From Caenispirillum bisanense (lineage in GTDB: Bacteria > Pseudomonadota > Alphaproteobacteria > Rhodospirillales > UBA2165): a stretch of 55,594 nt of DNA. The notes under the pieces are model-generated. The model was not told where the DNA came from, made no database searches, and worked only from the letters and a program-made list of their open reading frames with translations. Positions 43,534 through 53,988 of this stretch are shown here, one piece after another. The translations under genes were made by a program, and so were the position numbers. How positions within the stretch are numbered: the stretch's first letter is position 1; the number at the start of each line of letters is the position of its first letter. The stretch covers positions 1 through 55,594 of the forward strand of contig CAMDWJ010000027.1 in NCBI GenBank assembly GCA_945877815.1, read 5' to 3'.

Positions 43534-43810
43534 ATGGCGTGGCTATTGATCGTTGTCGCGGTGAGCGCGGATACGGTCGCATCTGCAACCGAACGAGACG
43601 CCACGCATCTCGGTGGCAAAGGCGCTACGATCCATGTATGTCCAATGGGTGCCGGCGAAGAACGTGACAGACGGCATCGCATTCGAGCCCGACAGTGCCT
43701 GTCGCGCGGCCTTGCATACGATCGAAACGCGCGGTCCCGAAGCGGAAACGACCCCGGACGGCGGCAATTCTAAAAGACTGTGCGAAATGGTCCGCAAGGA
43801 AACATCGTGA
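43534..43810 (+). pseudogene. Possible small secreted protein split by a frameshift
   Basis: One frame from 43534 gives MAWLLIVVAVSADTVASA, a signal-peptide-like start; about 25 codons later the next frame (through 43810) gives MYVQWVPAKNVTDGIAFEPD and a Cys-containing end (ACRAALHTIETRG, KRLCEMV) typical of small periplasmic proteins. Joining them requires a one-base change near 43600-43640. No family is recognised and the join is my inference. It lies just before an SDR gene. Confidence 0.3.
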
Positions 43811-43823
43811 GGAGCAGATTTCC

Positions 43824-44588
43824 ATGAACAGACTGGAGGGTAAGGTCGCGGTTGTGACTGGCGCCGCGCAGGGCATCGGCGCCACCTATGCCAAAGCGTT
43901 GGCCGGCGAAGGCGCCAGGGTCGTCATAACCGATATAGACGATTGTTCCTTAACGGCAAAAGCGATAGCTGACAGCTATCAGGGCGCCGAGGTTCTGGCC
44001 TTGCGCACGGACGTAACGAACGAAAAAGCCTGCGAGGAGATGGTGAGAGCTACCGTCGCGCGCTTCGGGCGGCTCGATATTCTGGTTCCCAACGCGGCGC
44101 TCTTCGGCAAGCTCGGCTACAAGGGGTTCGAGGATATTCCGGTGTCGGAATTCGATGCCGTCATGGCCGTCAATATCAAAGGGCCATGGCTCTGCATCAA
44201 GGCCGCGACACCTCAGATGAAGAAACAGAACTACGGCAAGATCGTCAATATCGCATCGGGCACGCTGTTTAAGGGCTCGCCCAACCTTTTGCATTATGTC
44301 AGTTCGAAAGGTGCGGTGCTCGCTATGACCCGCTCGCTGTCGCGTGAGTTGGGCGATTACGGCATCAGAGTAAATTCATTGGCACCCGGCCTGACGATGA
44401 GCGAAGCCGTGATCGCGCAAGACGTCGATCATCACGATGCCCATCAGCGCACGGTCAATTCGCGCGCCCTCAAGCGCGAACAGATGCCGGACGACCTGGT
44501 CGGCGCACTCCTGTTCCTCGCCTCGCCGGACAGCGATTTCATGACCGGCCAGTGCATGGTGGTCGACGGCGGCTCGGTGAATCATTGA
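43824..44588 (+). CDS. SDR family NAD(P)-dependent oxidoreductase
   Basis: A 254-residue classical short-chain dehydrogenase: GAAQGIG cofactor motif, NAAL in place of NNAG, Ser in IASG and the YVSSK catalytic pair, ending in VVDGGS. All catalytic residues are present, unlike the SDR-fold protein at 26750. The ATG at 43824 follows GAGGAG. It probably oxidises an alcohol or a dihydrodiol intermediate. A family A repeat follows it. Confidence 0.88.
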   Translation: MNRLEGKVAVVTGAAQGIGATYAKALAGEGARVVITDIDDCSLTAKAIADSYQGAEVLALRTDVTNEKACEEMVRATVARFGRLDILVPNAALFGKLGYKGFEDIPVSEFDAVMAVNIKGPWLCIKAATPQMKKQNYGKIVNIASGTLFKGSPNLLHYVSSKGAVLAMTRSLSRELGDYGIRVNSLAPGLTMSEAVIAQDVDHHDAHQRTVNSRALKREQMPDDLVGALLFLASPDSDFMTGQCMVVDGGSVNH

Positions 44589-44602
44589 ACATCGAGCGAG
44601 AG

Positions 44603-44672
44603 TCTCATGCTTCGACAGGCGCAGCATGAGGCTAAACTAATAAACGCCTCACCCTGAGCTTGTCGAAGGGTG
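44603..44672. repeat. Intergenic palindromic repeat, family A (copy 3)
   Basis: CTCATGCTTCGACAGGCGCAG and, inverted, CTCACCCTGAGCTTGTCGAAG form the two arms. It lies between the SDR stop and the EamA carrier and may act as the 3' hairpin of the SDR transcript. Confidence 0.72.
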
Positions 44673-44717
44673 CCCTTTTGGCTTTCGCTTCGGCATGCCA
44701 CGCCGCATAACACGCGC

Positions 44718-45656
44718 ATGAGACGTCTGGAGACTTTCGAGCCGCCGCCGGCGGCCGTCTATGTCATGCTGGTTGCGGCAACCGCAATCTGGGGGTCTGG
44801 CATGGTCTTGGGGCGCGGCGTGATTGCCGACATCCCGCCCATCGGCCTGGGATTCTGGCGCCTGACGGTCGCCGTGCTCGTGCTGCTCCCCCTGGTGTTG
44901 CCCGAGCTTTGCCGGCTCGCCCCAACGATACGGCGCAATTGGAAATTCATCACCTTGCTCGGTATCCTGCAGGTCTGGCCGCAGACAATCGTTTTGCTGG
45001 CGCTCAATTACACGACCGCGATCAACGCGACGCTGCTCAATGGCGCGCAACCGGCGATCACCGCGATCTTGACGGCCGTTCTGCTACGCGACCGGGTCAC
45101 GCGTGGCCAGGCCATCGGCATTGCCCTCGCCCTGATCGGGATCGTCGTGATGGTCTCGCGCGGCGACATACATGTCTTCCTCTATCTCGACTACAATCGC
45201 GGCGACTGGCTGGTGTTGCTGGCTGTCGTGATGTGGGCGTTATACACCATCAAGCTGCCGGCCGTGCCGCGCGAAATGGGACTCGCTACGACGCTGTTTC
45301 TCGTCAGCCTTTCCGGCACGCTGACGATGACACCCTTCTATATTTACGAAACGCTGTTCGTTCGGGCGATGCAGTGGAACACCATCACGGTCGCAACGAC
45401 GCTCTATATGGGCATCGTCATTTCCGCCATTTCCATTTTCGTTTGGAACATGTGCATCCGCGCCGTCGGCCCGCAAAAGACCTCGATATTCCTCAATCTC
45501 AATCCGGTTTTCGCGGCCTCGTTCGCCATCGCTTTCCTGGGCGAGGAATTGTATCTCTATCATCTGGCCGGCGCGGTCCTGGTCTGCGGCGGCATCACGA
45601 TGGTCATCCGGATGGCGCGCCGCCGGACCATTTCCCCCGCCCCAGCCGAACCATGA
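44718..45656 (+). CDS. EamA/DMT-superfamily transporter
   Basis: A 312-residue membrane protein with about ten hydrophobic helices arranged as two EamA repeats (first starting VYVMLVAATAIWGSG, second DWLVLLAVVMWALY). Such carriers usually export amino acids or metabolites. The ATG at 44718 is preferred; a GTG at 44670 would add 16 residues that begin next to the family A repeat. It is followed by an LLM monooxygenase gene. Confidence 0.85.
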   Translation: MRRLETFEPPPAAVYVMLVAATAIWGSGMVLGRGVIADIPPIGLGFWRLTVAVLVLLPLVLPELCRLAPTIRRNWKFITLLGILQVWPQTIVLLALNYTTAINATLLNGAQPAITAILTAVLLRDRVTRGQAIGIALALIGIVVMVSRGDIHVFLYLDYNRGDWLVLLAVVMWALYTIKLPAVPREMGLATTLFLVSLSGTLTMTPFYIYETLFVRAMQWNTITVATTLYMGIVISAISIFVWNMCIRAVGPQKTSIFLNLNPVFAASFAIAFLGEELYLYHLAGAVLVCGGITMVIRMARRRTISPAPAEP

Positions 45657-45751
45657 GCGGGCGGGGCGGACGCGCGCGGACTTGAAGGATCGTTGACGGC
45701 GTCTATGATGCCCTCAAGGATGCAAGAAATCGCCCGGGGAGGGGCATTGCC

Positions 45752-46801
45752 ATGAAATTCGGTCTGTTCGACCATGTCGACCGCAACGATCTCACGCTGA
45801 CCCAGCTCTTCGACGAGCGGATCGAATATGTCCAGCTCGCCGATCAACTCGGGTTCAGCTCGTACCATGTGGCCGAACATCACGCGACACCCCTCAATAT
45901 GGTGCCGGTACCCAGCGTCTATCTCGGCGCGCTTGCCCATGCCACCAAGAATATTCGTCTGGGTGCGCTGACCTATCTTCTGCCGCTCTATTCGCCGCTG
46001 TGCCTGATTGAAGAGCTTTCCATGCTCGACCATCTGAGCCACGGTCGCCTCGATCTCGGTGTCGGACGCGGCGTATCGGCCTTCGAGCTCAACTACCACA
46101 ATGTCGACGTCAACACATCGCGCGAAGTGTTCCAGGAAGTCCTCGACATCCTCGTGAACGGCTTCACGCACGACCGGCTCAACCATGAGGGCAAACATTT
46201 CAACTACAAGAACGTGCCGATGGAATTGAAGCCCCTGCAGAAGCCTTTCCCGCCGATCTGGTATCCGTCCTCGAACGAGGCCGGCGCCCAATATAGCGGG
46301 ACCAACGGCTATCACTACGTGACTCTCGGTCCGACGCCAGAGGCTGCCAAACGCATCACGGCCTATCGTTCGGCATTGAAGGCGCGCGGCACCGTCACCC
46401 ATCCACTGCCCGGATTCGATAATGGCGCGGTCGCAGGCATCAATCGCCGAGTTGTCGTCGCCGATACGGACGAAGAAGCACTCCGCATCGCCGAACCCGC
46501 CTTCAAGATGTGGCACACGAGCCTCACTAAACTGGCCCGCGAGAACGCGGGCGGGCCGGTCGACGCGATCCACGAGATCGCGAGCCTGAGGAAATCCATG
46601 GATGAAGGCGTCTTCATCGTCGGTTCGCCGGACACCGTGCGCCTCGAAGTGGAAAAGCAAATCAAGGACATGAACTGCAATTACATGGGTATCGCCTTCC
46701 ATTTCGGCACGCTCAAGATCGCCGAGGTCAAACGATCGCTGAACCTGTTTGCGAGCGAAGTGATGGCAAAATTGCCCAAAACGGCCACCGCCGCAGAATA
46801 A
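45752..46801 (+). CDS. LLM-class flavin-dependent monooxygenase
   Basis: A 349-residue bacterial-luciferase-fold enzyme: YHVAEHHATPLNM near residue 45, LGALTYLLPLYSPLCLIEE, then DLGVGRGVS, which binds the flavin phosphate. It needs reduced FMN from a separate reductase, not seen here. The start follows GGGGAGGGGC. It is followed 72 bases later by a VOC-family dioxygenase-like gene, so a monooxygenase-ring cleavage sequence is possible. Confidence 0.9.
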   Translation: MKFGLFDHVDRNDLTLTQLFDERIEYVQLADQLGFSSYHVAEHHATPLNMVPVPSVYLGALAHATKNIRLGALTYLLPLYSPLCLIEELSMLDHLSHGRLDLGVGRGVSAFELNYHNVDVNTSREVFQEVLDILVNGFTHDRLNHEGKHFNYKNVPMELKPLQKPFPPIWYPSSNEAGAQYSGTNGYHYVTLGPTPEAAKRITAYRSALKARGTVTHPLPGFDNGAVAGINRRVVVADTDEEALRIAEPAFKMWHTSLTKLARENAGGPVDAIHEIASLRKSMDEGVFIVGSPDTVRLEVEKQIKDMNCNYMGIAFHFGTLKIAEVKRSLNLFASEVMAKLPKTATAAE

Positions 46802-46873
46802 TTGGCGAATCCGTTGCCCACCGGCTTGGTGGGCAGTATCCTTGCGCCAACTGGGTTTTTCGGGAGAGACGTT

Positions 46874-47419
46874 ATGCAACAGCAGCCCCCAGTATCGTTG
46901 AGCCACACCGGCTTTCACGTATTCGATATGGAAAAGATGATCGGGTTTTATACCCGCGTCTTCGGCTTCTTCGTCAACGACAAGGCAAATGACGGACGCA
47001 TGGTGTTCCTATCGGCCGATCCGAAGGACCATCATCAATTGATCATGTTCAATGGCCGCACCGCCGACAAGGATCACACCCATTTCAGCCATGTCGCGTT
47101 TCGTGTGCGCGATATGGATTCGCTCCGGGCGCTCGCCAAACGTCTCGCCACGGAGACTGAAGTGCGTGATGTGCGCACCTGCACGCATGGCAATGCCTGG
47201 TCGATCTATTTCAAGGATCCGGAGGGCAACGAGGCCGAAGCCTTCATCGACACGCCGTGGCACGTCGCCCAGCCGTTCTACAAGCCGATCGACAATATGT
47301 TCGATAAAACGGACGAGGAACTGGCCGCTTGGACCGACAATATGCTGAATGAATTCCCGACCAAGCGCCCGTTCGACGATTGGCGCAAGGATATGGCTCG
47401 AAAGCTCGGGATGGAGTGA
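46874..47419 (+). CDS. VOC-superfamily (glyoxalase / type I extradiol dioxygenase-like) protein
   Basis: A 181-residue protein with two vicinal-oxygen-chelate modules. SLSHTGFHV provides the first His, THFSHVAFRV the second and EGNEAEAFID the Glu, so the three metal ligands of type I extradiol dioxygenases or glyoxalases are present. C-terminal residues 130-181 form a helical extension. The ATG at 46874 follows CGGGAGAG. It is in one transcription unit with the LLM monooxygenase. Confidence 0.85.
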   Translation: MQQQPPVSLSHTGFHVFDMEKMIGFYTRVFGFFVNDKANDGRMVFLSADPKDHHQLIMFNGRTADKDHTHFSHVAFRVRDMDSLRALAKRLATETEVRDVRTCTHGNAWSIYFKDPEGNEAEAFIDTPWHVAQPFYKPIDNMFDKTDEELAAWTDNMLNEFPTKRPFDDWRKDMARKLGME

Positions 47420-47423
47420 CCGA

Positions 47424-47870
47424 CTAGACGCGCAGCTTCAAACGCGCGTTTATTTCGCGGTCCCGCTTGTCGACATCTTTGCGGATTTTCTTCGTCCAGG
47501 CTTGGGCGCGGTCCTGCGCGCGCGCAATCTGTTCGGCGGATAATTTCTTTGCCGTGTTTTCATAGCCGTCGCGCGCCTTTTGCCGGCCGCCGCCGTCGCC
47601 ATTGTCCATCGTCACCAGGAACCAAGCACAAGCCCGCTCCAGATCGGCTTGGGATTCACCATCGGCATAGGATTCGGCCAGCTTGCACTGAGCGCGCGAT
47701 AGCCCCTGATTGGCGGCTTTGCGCAGCCATGCAATCGCCTCGGTGCGATTGCCGGTGACGGGACGTCCATTGTCGTCGAGCCCATTGCCGCACAAAACGC
47801 CAAGATTGAATTGCGCGATCGCGTCCCCCTGCTCAGCCGTCAACCGCACGTGGTCCATCAGGTTGCTCAT
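47424..47870 (-). CDS. Sel1-repeat protein
   Basis: A 148-residue protein with two to three Sel1-like helical repeats (GDAIAQFNLGVLCGNG, then EAIAWLRKAANQGLSRAQC and ERACAWFLVTM) followed by a charged coiled-coil-like end. Such repeats mediate protein-protein contacts. No signal peptide is visible. It is convergent with the VOC gene and divergent from the small genes beyond an AT-rich 219-base gap. Confidence 0.75.
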   Translation of the reverse strand: MSNLMDHVRLTAEQGDAIAQFNLGVLCGNGLDDNGRPVTGNRTEAIAWLRKAANQGLSRAQCKLAESYADGESQADLERACAWFLVTMDNGDGGGRQKARDGYENTAKKLSAEQIARAQDRAQAWTKKIRKDVDKRDREINARLKLRV

Positions 47871-48089
47871 GGGATCGGTTCCTTTGGGCGAGACCGGCGT
47901 TAAGATTCAGCCCTAAAGACTGAGATAGTATTTATAGAACAAAAAGCAAATCAACTGGGACCACTTCGCCGTCCATTGCAAATAAATTAAAAATAATTTA
48001 CATAAAGAACGCTGATTTCCTTGAGAATTTTATTTTCCAGCACAAATTGAATACTGAGATTTTCTTCATATCGACAAGGAAATTTCCAC

Positions 48090-48212
48090 ATGTCGTTCAA
48101 AAGCTGGTCCACTACGCCGAAACCCGAAACGGCCGTCGCACCCACCGCCGACAAGGCTAAGGCCGTCGCGACGAAGCAACCAATGGCAACACCGGCACCC
48201 GACAAAAAGTGA
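48090..48212 (+). CDS. Small Ala/Pro/Lys-rich protein, 40 residues
   Basis: The frame MSFKSWSTTPKPETAVAP ends KK after an Ala, Pro and Lys-rich, probably unfolded chain. A good ribosome site (AAGGA) lies nine bases before the ATG. I recall similar short MSFK-starting proteins in Hyphomicrobiales, of unknown function. It is preceded by a long AT-rich leader and followed 30 bases later by another small gene, so the two are probably co-transcribed. Confidence 0.6.
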   Translation: MSFKSWSTTPKPETAVAPTADKAKAVATKQPMATPAPDKK

Positions 48213-48242
48213 CAATCGGCGGGAATGCGCCTTAGGAATGCG

Positions 48243-48506
48243 ATGACGACACGGACCATCCAAAAAACGGTGATCTTCACTCGGCCTTTCCTGATGCCGC
48301 GATTGGGCGCGGTTCAGCCGGCCGGCAGTTATCTGGTCGAAACCGATGAAGAATTGCTGATGGACGTGTCGTTTCCCGTCTATCGTCGGGTCCGGACCCT
48401 AATGCACCTCCACGAAGTGTCTGGCGATCCGCGCATCACCGGAATCGCGAATATCGATCCCGACGAACTGGAGGCCGCTTTGCTCAGGGATGCTCTGCCG
48501 GAATAA
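48243..48506 (+). CDS. Hypothetical protein, 87 residues
   Basis: Starts MTTRTIQKTVIFTRPFLMP and contains QPAGSYLVETDEELL and YRRVRTLMHLHE, a compact beta-rich pattern that I associate with a conserved small-protein family of Hyphomicrobiales without known function. The ATG at 48243 is preferred; 48225 would add six residues. No membrane segment. Confidence 0.65.
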   Translation: MTTRTIQKTVIFTRPFLMPRLGAVQPAGSYLVETDEELLMDVSFPVYRRVRTLMHLHEVSGDPRITGIANIDPDELEAALLRDALPE

Positions 48507-48514
48507 TTGCACCG

Positions 48515-49030
48515 CTATTCGCGCGGCGCGCTCTTGCGCGGGATATTGGAGGCCGGATCCCCCGACCATGGTTTCTCGCTACTTGCCGACATGGCGTAGA
48601 TCACGCCCATGACCAGCACGAAAATGACGAGCCAAAGCACGGCCGGAACGGTCGACAGCTTCCAACGCAGCAGTTCCAGCTGACTGGGATGAGACGGCCG
48701 CGCCGTTCGCACGGCGGCCTGCTCGGACGACGACTGCCTTTCGCCACCGTGACTCGGCAGGAGCTGAACCAAACCAGCGGCGACCAGCGCGCTGTCGACC
48801 TTTTCCCAGCCGCCCGCCGCCCAGCGTTCGATCATTTCGACCAAGGCCTGCACAGCGTGGTCGCCCGACAGTCCCGACAAACGCTTGGCTTCCCGCCACG
48901 GATCGAACCCCAATCGGGTCAAAGCCGAAAAAACACTGACCGTCATGCCGTTTTCCTGCACGCCAACTGGCGCGAACAGGAATTCGTTGAATTCTGAGTG
49001 GGTCAAGGAAAAACTCGGGTCACCGCCCAT
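48515..49030 (-). CDS. Hypothetical protein with a C-terminal membrane anchor, 171 residues
   Basis: A soluble N-terminal part (SEFNEFLFAPVG, then LTRLGFDPWREAKRLSGL) of about 120 residues, followed by one hydrophobic helix (VPAVLWLVIFVLVMGVIYAM) and a short tail, so it is probably tail-anchored in the inner membrane. The function is unknown. It is divergent from groEL across a 202-base AT-rich region that contains a long inverted repeat. Confidence 0.65.
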   Translation of the reverse strand: MGGDPSFSLTHSEFNEFLFAPVGVQENGMTVSVFSALTRLGFDPWREAKRLSGLSGDHAVQALVEMIERWAAGGWEKVDSALVAAGLVQLLPSHGGERQSSSEQAAVRTARPSHPSQLELLRWKLSTVPAVLWLVIFVLVMGVIYAMSASSEKPWSGDPASNIPRKSAPRE

Positions 49031-49084
49031 AATATTTTATCTTTTCTGAAAATTACTTAACCCCGATATGGGAATTATTTTTAT

Positions 49085-49121
49085 AGAATCAAGTATTATT
49101 CAAAGCATTATACTTGATTCT
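49085..49121. promoter_or_regulatory. 12-bp inverted repeat in the groEL control region
   Basis: AGAATCAAGTAT (49085-49096) and ATACTTGATTCT (49110-49121) are perfect inverse copies separated by 13 bases. The pair lies 112 bases upstream of groEL and 55 upstream of the divergent gene, where an operator is expected. It is not the CIRCE element. Confidence 0.7.
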
Positions 49122-49141
49122 TCAAATTATTAAGACCATTT
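49113..49141 (+). promoter_or_regulatory. groEL: Candidate heat-shock (RpoH-type) promoter for groEL
   Basis: CTTGAT (49113-49118) and CCATTT (49136-49141) are 17 bases apart, resembling the sigma-32 pattern CTTGAA with CCCATNT. The -35 box lies inside the right arm of the inverted repeat, so a protein bound there would block it. Confidence 0.45.
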
Positions 49142-49220
49142 ATTCGTTAGGTTTCGCACCCAAAGCGTGCGCGACGCCCTACGGCAGCAAGCCGACCCAT
49201 TCCCCGCACTACGCGATTGA

Positions 49221-50879
<1,659 letters not shown>

Positions 50880-50884
50880 CAGAC

Positions 50885-50910
50885 ATCCTCCGCCGAAGCC
50901 GGCGGAGGAT
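50885..50910. terminator. Two-way hairpin between groEL and the hydrolase gene
   Basis: ATCCTCCGCCG and CGGCGGAGGAT pair perfectly over 11 bases around AAGC and exactly fill the space between the two convergent stop codons. There is no T-run. Confidence 0.65.
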
Positions 50911-51617
50911 CTACAGGCTTCCCGGGCTCAACGTCCTGCGGAAGAACGTAAGCTCCTTAGCCCAGGCATCTTCAGCCTGGCGCTCGCGATAGCGTTCCGG
51001 ATTTGTGAAATTCTGGAACGCATGTCCCGCCCCATCGTAGCGATGGAATTCGTGCGGGATTTTGTGCGCCGTCAGTTCGGCGTCGATCTTGTCGACATCG
51101 GCGGGCGACGGGTTCTCGTCTTCATTGCCAAAAAACCGATTACCGGACATTTGATATTCTTGGTCAGCGCCAATGGGCTCGGCCCGTCGTGGCCGCGCGG
51201 CGAGAGGATGCTGCCGCCCCAAAACACCCCGCAGCATCGAAAGGCGTCGATCTTGACCGCGCCCAAATAGGCCGTGCGTCCGCCCATGCAATGGCCGGCG
51301 ATCCCGATCCGGCGCATATCAATCTTCGGGTTCTTCACCATATAAGCGAGTGTCGCCTTGATGTCGGTCAGCGATCCCGCATCGGTCACGCTGGTGCGAC
51401 GATCGGGATGATCGGCGCCAGTGCGATGGTACCCATCCCACGCCATCGCAGCGAAGCCATTCTCCGCCAGCCGGTCGATTACCCGCTCGGTAAAGGCATC
51501 GAGGCCGGGCGCATGCTGGCACAAAACGAAGGCCGGATGGGGGCCGTCGCCTTTCGGCATGCCGGCGAAAACCTTAACCGACTTGCCCTTGACTTGCAGT
51601 TTCTCCCAATGCGCCAT
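50911..51617 (-). pseudogene. Dienelactone hydrolase family protein, broken by a frameshift
   Basis: The N-terminal part reads from 51617 (MAHWEKLQVKGKSVKVFAG, then GHCMGGR with the nucleophilic Cys) and runs into a foreign end after CPVIGF. The true continuation, FGNEDENPSPADVDKID with the catalytic His in GAGHAFQNF, is in the next frame to 50911. The switch is at the run of six A (plus strand) at 51130-51135; one more base would give VIGFFGNEDEN. Corrected length is about 235 residues, normal for dienelactone hydrolases, which open 4-carboxymethylenebutenolides. A sequencing error in the run is possible. Confidence 0.85.
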
Positions 51618-51630
51618 CGTAGGCCCTAGG

Positions 51631-52596
51631 CTAGCGCGGCGAAACCGGCGCCATCATCGCCCCATCGCCCTTGGCGGCACCCACGCTGAAGGAGCTATCC
51701 AGCAGCTTGACCTGTGACTCGGTCAGATGCACATCGGCCGCCTCGGCGTTTTCCTCGAGATGTTTCGGCTTGCTCGACCCAGGGATCGGCAGGACATCGA
51801 AGGGACGATGCAGGCACCAAGCAAGCGCGATCTGCGCTGGTGTAGCCCCCACCTCGGTCGCGACCTGATTGAGGGCCGCCAGCATCTTGACGTTGTGATC
51901 GAGATTTTCGTCGGTGAACCGCGATTGACGGCGTCGGAAGGCATCGTTCTGTGGCAGATCGTCGTGCTTCTTCACCTCGCCCGCGAGGAAGGCATAGGTG
52001 AGCGGTCCATAGGCCACGAAGGTGATGCCGAGTTCCTTGCAGGTCGGCAACACGTCCTTCTCGACGCCGCGTTCCATTAAGGAATATTCCATCTGCACGG
52101 CGGCGATCGGATGAACCTTGTGGGCACGGCGGATCAGATCGGAGGTCGTGTTGCACAGACCGATCTCCTTGACCTTGCCCGCCTTCACCAGACCGGCCAT
52201 GGCGCCGACCGTATCTTCGATGGGCACGTTCAAATCCATGCGGTGCTGATAATAGAGATCGATGTGATCCATCTGCAGGCGGCCGAGGCTCGCGTCGCAC
52301 GCCTGTTTCACATAATCGGGCTTCACATTGACAACGGCGCCTTGCGGCGTGCGGATCATGCCGAATTTGGAAACAATCGTCGCTTCGTCGCGACGGCTTT
52401 TAAGGATGGTGCCGAGAAAGATCTCGCACTTGCCTTCGCCATAGACGTCGGCGCCGTCGAATTGATTCATGCCGATGTCGATCGCCTCATGCGCGACCGC
52501 AACCATGTCGGCGTTATTGGGATCGAGCATCTTATTGCAGCCTAGCCCGAACAAGCCACTCAACAGCTCGGTCTTTCCGATTTTACGAGATTTCAT
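51631..52596 (-). CDS. Aldo/keto reductase
   Basis: A 321-residue NADP-dependent reductase of the AKR barrel. The tetrad is Asp47 and Tyr52 (FDGADVYG), Lys in IVSKFG near residue 77 and His in YYQHRMD. IPGSSKPKHLEEN near the C-terminus binds the NADP phosphate. It lies 13 bases upstream of the dienelactone hydrolase gene on the same strand. It probably reduces aldehydes or ketones; the substrate is unknown. Confidence 0.9.
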   Translation of the reverse strand: MKSRKIGKTELLSGLFGLGCNKMLDPNNADMVAVAHEAIDIGMNQFDGADVYGEGKCEIFLGTILKSRRDEATIVSKFGMIRTPQGAVVNVKPDYVKQACDASLGRLQMDHIDLYYQHRMDLNVPIEDTVGAMAGLVKAGKVKEIGLCNTTSDLIRRAHKVHPIAAVQMEYSLMERGVEKDVLPTCKELGITFVAYGPLTYAFLAGEVKKHDDLPQNDAFRRRQSRFTDENLDHNVKMLAALNQVATEVGATPAQIALAWCLHRPFDVLPIPGSSKPKHLEENAEAADVHLTESQVKLLDSSFSVGAAKGDGAMMAPVSPR

Positions 52597-52705
52597 GCGT
52601 GAATTTCCTTGCCCTTGATTTTCGATATGAATGAAACCTTAGCATGCGGCGTCCCGCCATCAAGCGCCGGCAGCAACCGTAAGTGCGGGACAAGGTGGTC
52701 GTATT

Positions 52706-53986
52706 TTGCGTATTTTCACAGTCATGCATACAAGCGTCATCGCCATTTTTGCCCTGCTGCTCGCGGTTGCCGCGTTCAATCTGGGACTTGGGCTGCAAGC
52801 GACCCTGCTCGGCGTGCGTGCCGGGCTGGAAGGATTCGATCTAAATGCGGTCGGCATCGTCATGTCGGCGAATTACTTGGGATTCATACTGGGCTCGCTG
52901 TTCAGCCCGAAGATCGTGGCGCGGGTCGGACATATCCGTGCCTTCGCGGTGATGGCGGTGATGGCTTCGTCGGTGACTGTTCTGCACGCCATGTTTCTCG
53001 CACCTGGACCTTGGATCGTGCTGCGCGCGATCACTGGATTCAGCTATGCCGGGCTGTGCATGGTGGCCGAAAGCTGGCTCAACCAACGCGCGGTCAATGC
53101 CGATCGCGGGATCATGCTATCGCTCTATATGGGTGCTACGCTCGCTGCATCGGCGGCCGGGCAACTGCTGCTCAATATCTGGCCGCCCACAGGGTTCGAG
53201 CCGTTCATCCTCGTCTCGATCATCCTGTCGCTGTCGCTGGTTCCCGTGGCGCTGTCCACCAGCCCGGCCCCACCGCTCAGTCCGTCGCCGCCGATGCCGA
53301 TCCGTGCACTGTTCCGGGCAAGCCCAGTTGGCGTCGTCGGATGCTTCGTGACCGGTCTGCTCTACAGCGCCATCGGCGGACTCGGCGCCGTATTCGCACA
53401 ATCGATCGGGCTCAGCATCTTCGAGATATCGGTTTTCATGATGTTGATCGTCGTCGGCGGCACTGCGGCACTCTGGCCCTTCGGCTGGCTAAGCGACCGC
53501 ATCGATAGGCGCGCGGTGGTGGCCGGATTGTCGCTGGCGGTCGCCATCACCGGGGGCGCGATCATTGTCGCGGTTTCGGCGTCCGGTTCCACGCTGCTGC
53601 TCTTTGTCCTGGCGACCCTCTATGGGGCCGCCGCGATGCCGATCTATGGCGTCGCCGTGGCGCACGCCAACGACAAGCTAGCGCACGATCAATATGTCTC
53701 CGCCTCCAGCACCCTGCTGCTGTGTTACGGCATCGGTGCGGTATTCGGACCGGTTTCGGCCTCCCAAGCCATGGTCTGGCTCGGACCGGCCGGCCTGTTC
53801 ACCTTCATCGCCACGATCGGGGCCGTCGCGGCTCTATTCGTTCTCTTACGCAAGATACAGCGTCCGGCCACCTCCGATGCCGGTAAGGGTGTATTCGTCG
53901 CCACGCCGGTCACGACCCCGGCGGCACTCGGTCTCGCTCCCCTCGCAAACGAGGGTGATCCCGGCGAGGCGGAAGGTAGACGCTAA
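52706..53986 (+). CDS. MFS transporter (YcaD-like)
   Basis: A 426-residue membrane carrier. Twelve hydrophobic helices are apparent; FSPKIVARVGHIR and the loop GWLSDRIDRRAV are MFS motif A variants, and AGLCMVAESWLNQRA is characteristic of the YcaD/TsgA-like group. It is not close to the other MFS genes here. Its end is 2 bases from the convergent exported protein gene. Confidence 0.85.
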   Translation: MRIFTVMHTSVIAIFALLLAVAAFNLGLGLQATLLGVRAGLEGFDLNAVGIVMSANYLGFILGSLFSPKIVARVGHIRAFAVMAVMASSVTVLHAMFLAPGPWIVLRAITGFSYAGLCMVAESWLNQRAVNADRGIMLSLYMGATLAASAAGQLLLNIWPPTGFEPFILVSIILSLSLVPVALSTSPAPPLSPSPPMPIRALFRASPVGVVGCFVTGLLYSAIGGLGAVFAQSIGLSIFEISVFMMLIVVGGTAALWPFGWLSDRIDRRAVVAGLSLAVAITGGAIIVAVSASGSTLLLFVLATLYGAAAMPIYGVAVAHANDKLAHDQYVSASSTLLLCYGIGAVFGPVSASQAMVWLGPAGLFTFIATIGAVAALFVLLRKIQRPATSDAGKGVFVATPVTTPAALGLAPLANEGDPGEAEGRR

Positions 53987-53988
53987 GT

